The notes beneath the pieces are model-generated. The model had not been told where the DNA came from and did not search any database. It saw only the letters and a program-made list of their open reading frames with translations. 34,362 nucleotides of DNA from contig CANDJR010000004.1 in the NCBI GenBank assembly GCA_947385105.1, forward strand, positions 1-34,362. Reading direction: 5' to 3'. The DNA comes from an uncultured Eubacterium sp. Its GTDB lineage: Bacteria; Bacillota; Clostridia; Lachnospirales; Lachnospiraceae. Positions 32,322 through 34,362 of this stretch are shown here, in pieces (position 1 is the stretch's first letter; each line of letters starts with the position of its first letter). The position numbers and the translations under genes are program-made.

Positions 32322-33371
32322 TTGGACAGTATAGACCGTATAGAGAAAACGAATCGCGTAACAATACTTGCAATCGAAAGCTCTTGTGACGAGACAGCAG
32401 CAGCTGTGGTAGAAAATGGCAGAAACGTCCGTTCAAATATTATATCTTCACAGATCGATATCCATACTTTATATGGAGGTGTTGTGCCAGAAATTGCATC
32501 ACGCAAGCATATTGAGCGCATCAACCAAGTGATTGCACAGGCGCTGGACACAGCGGGAATGACACTGGACGATATGGATGCAATTGCAGTTACCTATGGG
32601 CCGGGACTTGTTGGCGCATTGTTAGTAGGCGTCGCACAAGCAAAAGCGCTTGCATATGCAAAAAAGCTGCCCTTAATAGGGGTGCACCATATCGAAGGGC
32701 ATATTAGCGCGAACTATATCGAAAATAAAGAGTTAGAACCGCCATATTTATGCCTGGTTGTATCTGGAGGACATACCCATTTGGTAAATGTACAGGATTA
32801 TGGCGTATATCAAGTGCTGGGCCGTACGCGTGACGATGCCGCAGGAGAAGCTTTCGACAAAGTGGCAAGGGCAATTGGTCTTGGCTATCCGGGCGGGCCT
32901 AAGATCGAACAGGCAGCACAAAAGGGCAATCCACAAGCAATGGTATTTCCGCGTGCAAAAGTGAGCGGGAGTGCCTTTGATTTTTCTTTTAGTGGATTAA
33001 AGTCAGCAGTTTTAAATTATTTGAATGGCTGCCAGATGAAAAACATACCAATCATAAAAGAAGATGTAGCAGCTTCGTTTCAAAAAGCTGTGATTGACGT
33101 ATTAGTAGATAATGCTATGCAAGCGGCAGAGCAATTTCATGCTGATAAGTTTGCAATTGCAGGCGGAGTGGCTGCAAATACTGCGCTGCGTACTTGTATG
33201 GCAGACGCTTGTGAGAAACGGGGGATACAGTTTTTTCATCCAACACCCATATTATGCACAGATAATGCTGCAATGATTGGAGCAGCAGCTTATTATGAAT
33301 ATCAGGCAGGCCGAAGGGATGGCTGGGATTTAAATGCAGTCGCAAACTTAAAATTAGGGGATACATGTTAA
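32322..33371 (+). CDS. tsaD: tRNA N6-adenosine threonylcarbamoyltransferase TsaD
   Basis: 349 residues. [16 protein letters not shown], the metal-binding His123 and His127 in [22 protein letters not shown] and the C-terminal [15 protein letters not shown] are TsaD signatures. It transfers the threonylcarbamoyl group to A37 of tRNA with TsaB and TsaE, both encoded 3 kb upstream. The start is a TTG at 32322, 8 bases after GGAGG; the in-frame alternatives inside the catalytic fold would lose the SSCDE motif. TTG use may keep levels modest. Confidence 0.95.
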   Translation: MDSIDRIEKTNRVTILAIESSCDETAAAVVENGRNVRSNIISSQIDIHTLYGGVVPEIASRKHIERINQVIAQALDTAGMTLDDMDAIAVTYGPGLVGALLVGVAQAKALAYAKKLPLIGVHHIEGHISANYIENKELEPPYLCLVVSGGHTHLVNVQDYGVYQVLGRTRDDAAGEAFDKVARAIGLGYPGGPKIEQAAQKGNPQAMVFPRAKVSGSAFDFSFSGLKSAVLNYLNGCQMKNIPIIKEDVAASFQKAVIDVLVDNAMQAAEQFHADKFAIAGGVAANTALRTCMADACEKRGIQFFHPTPILCTDNAAMIGAAAYYEYQAGRRDGWDLNAVANLKLGDTC

Positions 33372-33410
33372 AGGACATGCTTGTTTTGAGTCATAATAGG
33401 AGGGATACAT

Positions 33411-34109
33411 ATGAAATACACTGCGATTGTGCTGGCAGCAGGAAAAGGGAGCCGTATGAACAGCAGCGTGCCAAAGCAATATATGGATTTGGATGGCTAT
33501 CCTTTAATTTATCATGCATTACAAGTCTTTGAACATAGTTGTGTCGACGAGATTATATTAGTAACCGGGCCGGACGATACGGAGTACTGCCGTAAAAACT
33601 TCTTGGAACAGTATCATCTGAAAAAAGTAACCAAGGTGGTTCCAGGCGGAGCAGAACGTTATTTATCTGTATACCAAGGTCTTTTAGCAGCAAAAGATAC
33701 AGATATTGTCCTGATTCATGATGGTGCCAGGCCGTTTGTAACAGATGCAATCATAAAACGTACCATTGATGCGGCAAAGCAATATGGTTCAGGCGTAGCA
33801 GCGATGCCTGTAAAGGATACGATTAAAATAGTGGATGAGCAGCAGTTTTCTGTGGAAACGCCTTCACGTGACCATGTATGGATGATGCAGACGCCGCAAA
33901 CCTTTCCTTATGGCAGTATCCGAAGTGCTTATGAACAAATCATAAGCCGCAACATACAAAATATTACAGACGATGCAATGGCTATGGAACTGGCTTTTCA
34001 AAAACCAGTTAAGCTTGTAGCAGGCAGTTACCGGAATATTAAGGTTACAACTCCAGAAGATATGGAAATAGCATCGATCTTTATGAAACACTGTAAAAAT
34101 GAGGCATAA
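33411..34109 (+). CDS. ispD: 2-C-methyl-D-erythritol 4-phosphate cytidylyltransferase
   Basis: 232 residues with the nucleotide-binding start IVLAAGKGSRMNSSVPKQY, IHDGARPFV and QTPQTFPY, all diagnostic of IspD. It makes CDP-methylerythritol in the non-mevalonate isoprenoid pathway. Some close relatives serve as ribitol- or TarI-type cytidylyltransferases in teichoic acid synthesis; no tar genes are nearby, so IspD is favoured. TAGGAGG precedes the ATG, 39 bases after tsaD. Confidence 0.87.
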   Translation: MKYTAIVLAAGKGSRMNSSVPKQYMDLDGYPLIYHALQVFEHSCVDEIILVTGPDDTEYCRKNFLEQYHLKKVTKVVPGGAERYLSVYQGLLAAKDTDIVLIHDGARPFVTDAIIKRTIDAAKQYGSGVAAMPVKDTIKIVDEQQFSVETPSRDHVWMMQTPQTFPYGSIRSAYEQIISRNIQNITDDAMAMELAFQKPVKLVAGSYRNIKVTTPEDMEIASIFMKHCKNEA

Positions 34110-34145
34110 TAATAATTAGATATTTGGTAACTGATCACACTTCCC

Positions 34146-34214
34146 AAAAATTCCATTGCCGAAGGCAATTTAGATGAATTTTTGCATGTTACTGAGAACG
34201 GAGTGAACAGTAAC
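34146..34214 (-). repeat. Dispersed structured repeat, copy 5 (truncated, 69 bp)
   Basis: AAAAATTCCATTGCCGAAGG through ATGAATTTTTGCATG and GTTACTGAGAACGGAGTG to GAACAGTAAC matches the right half of copy 3 almost exactly; the left half with the 10-bp hairpin is missing. It lies between ispD and the tRNA-Ser promoter, ending 38 bases before the -35 box. Confidence 0.85.
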
Positions 34215-34252
34215 AATATTTGAAAAAAATTGAAAAAAATTTCAAAATTGTA

Positions 34253-34281
34253 TTGACAGCAAGTCCAAAAGGTGATATAGT
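34253..34281 (+). promoter_or_regulatory. Promoter of tRNA-Ser
   Basis: TTGACA (34253-34258) and TATAGT (34276-34281) are 17 bases apart, with A/T-tract DNA directly upstream (34219-34250) resembling an UP element. The tRNA begins 30 bases after the -10 box. Confidence 0.88.
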
Positions 34282-34310
34282 CTTAATTGTTCTGCTGAGC
34301 GCAGATGTTT

Positions 34311-34362
34311 GGAGAGGTATCGAAGTGGTCATAACGAGGCGGTCTTGAAAACCGTTTGTCCG
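34311..34362 (+). tRNA. tRNA-Ser (anticodon UGA), 5' part, cut by window edge
   Basis: GGAGAGGTATCGAAGTGG is a typical bacterial tRNA-Ser 5' end (acceptor and D-arm). The anticodon arm GCGGT-CTTGAAA-ACCGT gives anticodon TGA at 34346-34348, reading UCN serine codons. The variable arm and 3' half lie beyond the window. Confidence 0.93.

Overview
The window looks like a chromosomal segment of a Gram-positive, low-to-mid GC member of the Clostridia, most likely Lachnospiraceae. The basis is FabK as enoyl-ACP reductase, a FabT-type MarR repressor, a type III glutamine synthetase, a CIRCE operator, ftsEX-ctpA-prfB order, DUF975/DUF2752 membrane proteins and AGGAGG-type ribosome binding sites. The species is inferred from gene content only. 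No phage, transposase, CRISPR array or rRNA is visible. It is mostly housekeeping DNA with several unusual non-coding elements between genes.

Layout. 1-830: 3' part of glnN and its terminator. 1107-9485: a type II fatty-acid synthesis operon (acpP-fabK-fabD-fabG-fabF-fabZ-accDA-fabH-fabT). It has one strong promoter, two FabT-type operators just downstream of it and a terminator. The two carboxyltransferase subunits are fused in one ORF, and accB and accC are absent. 9491-10045: a convergent small heat-shock gene under a perfect CIRCE element. 10335-11910: acyl-ACP thioesterase and a CvfB-like S1 protein. 12048-13641: a secreted SH3b/NlpC-P60 cell-wall hydrolase with its own promoter and terminator. 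13642-14095: non-coding DNA with a dense cluster of DnaA-box-like sequences. 14096-15708: a WecG/TagA-like protein and a YitT-family membrane protein. 15876-22764: CdaR-like regulator, ftsE, ftsX, ctpA, prfB (with the +1 programmed frameshift), an ACT-domain protein and homoserine dehydrogenase. 22832-25602: small membrane proteins and a SprA-related HExxH protein, bracketed by two copies of a dispersed repeat. 25643-28646: tex, preceded by a 13-bp tandem array in its leader, then a YcxB-like gene. 28675-34109: tsaE-tsaB-rimI, a small Cys4 protein, RNase Z, an anchored hypothetical protein, tsaD and ispD. 34253-34362: promoter and 5' part of a tRNA-Ser(UGA).

How it fits together. The first third makes fatty acids (ACC carboxyltransferase, FabD/H/G/Z/K/F on AcpP), with a FabT-type repressor encoded last in the operon and probably acting on the two operators at its start. 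The middle combines envelope remodelling (NlpC/P60, FtsEX, CtpA) with translation termination and threonine/methionine precursor supply. The last third is rich in tRNA maturation: t6A synthesis (TsaB, TsaE, TsaD), tRNA 3' processing (RNase Z), RimI and a tRNA gene.

Most notable non-coding features: (i) a dispersed element of about 94-143 bp, with five clear copies and one doubtful relic, having terminal inverted repeats and internal hairpins whose stems differ in sequence but keep their pairing; (ii) a cluster of DnaA boxes with 50-bp-spaced direct repeats and possible Spo0A boxes, away from any dnaA gene; (iii) a 13-bp x about 13 tandem array in the tex leader; (iv) three small ACGGC hairpins before the Cys4 gene.
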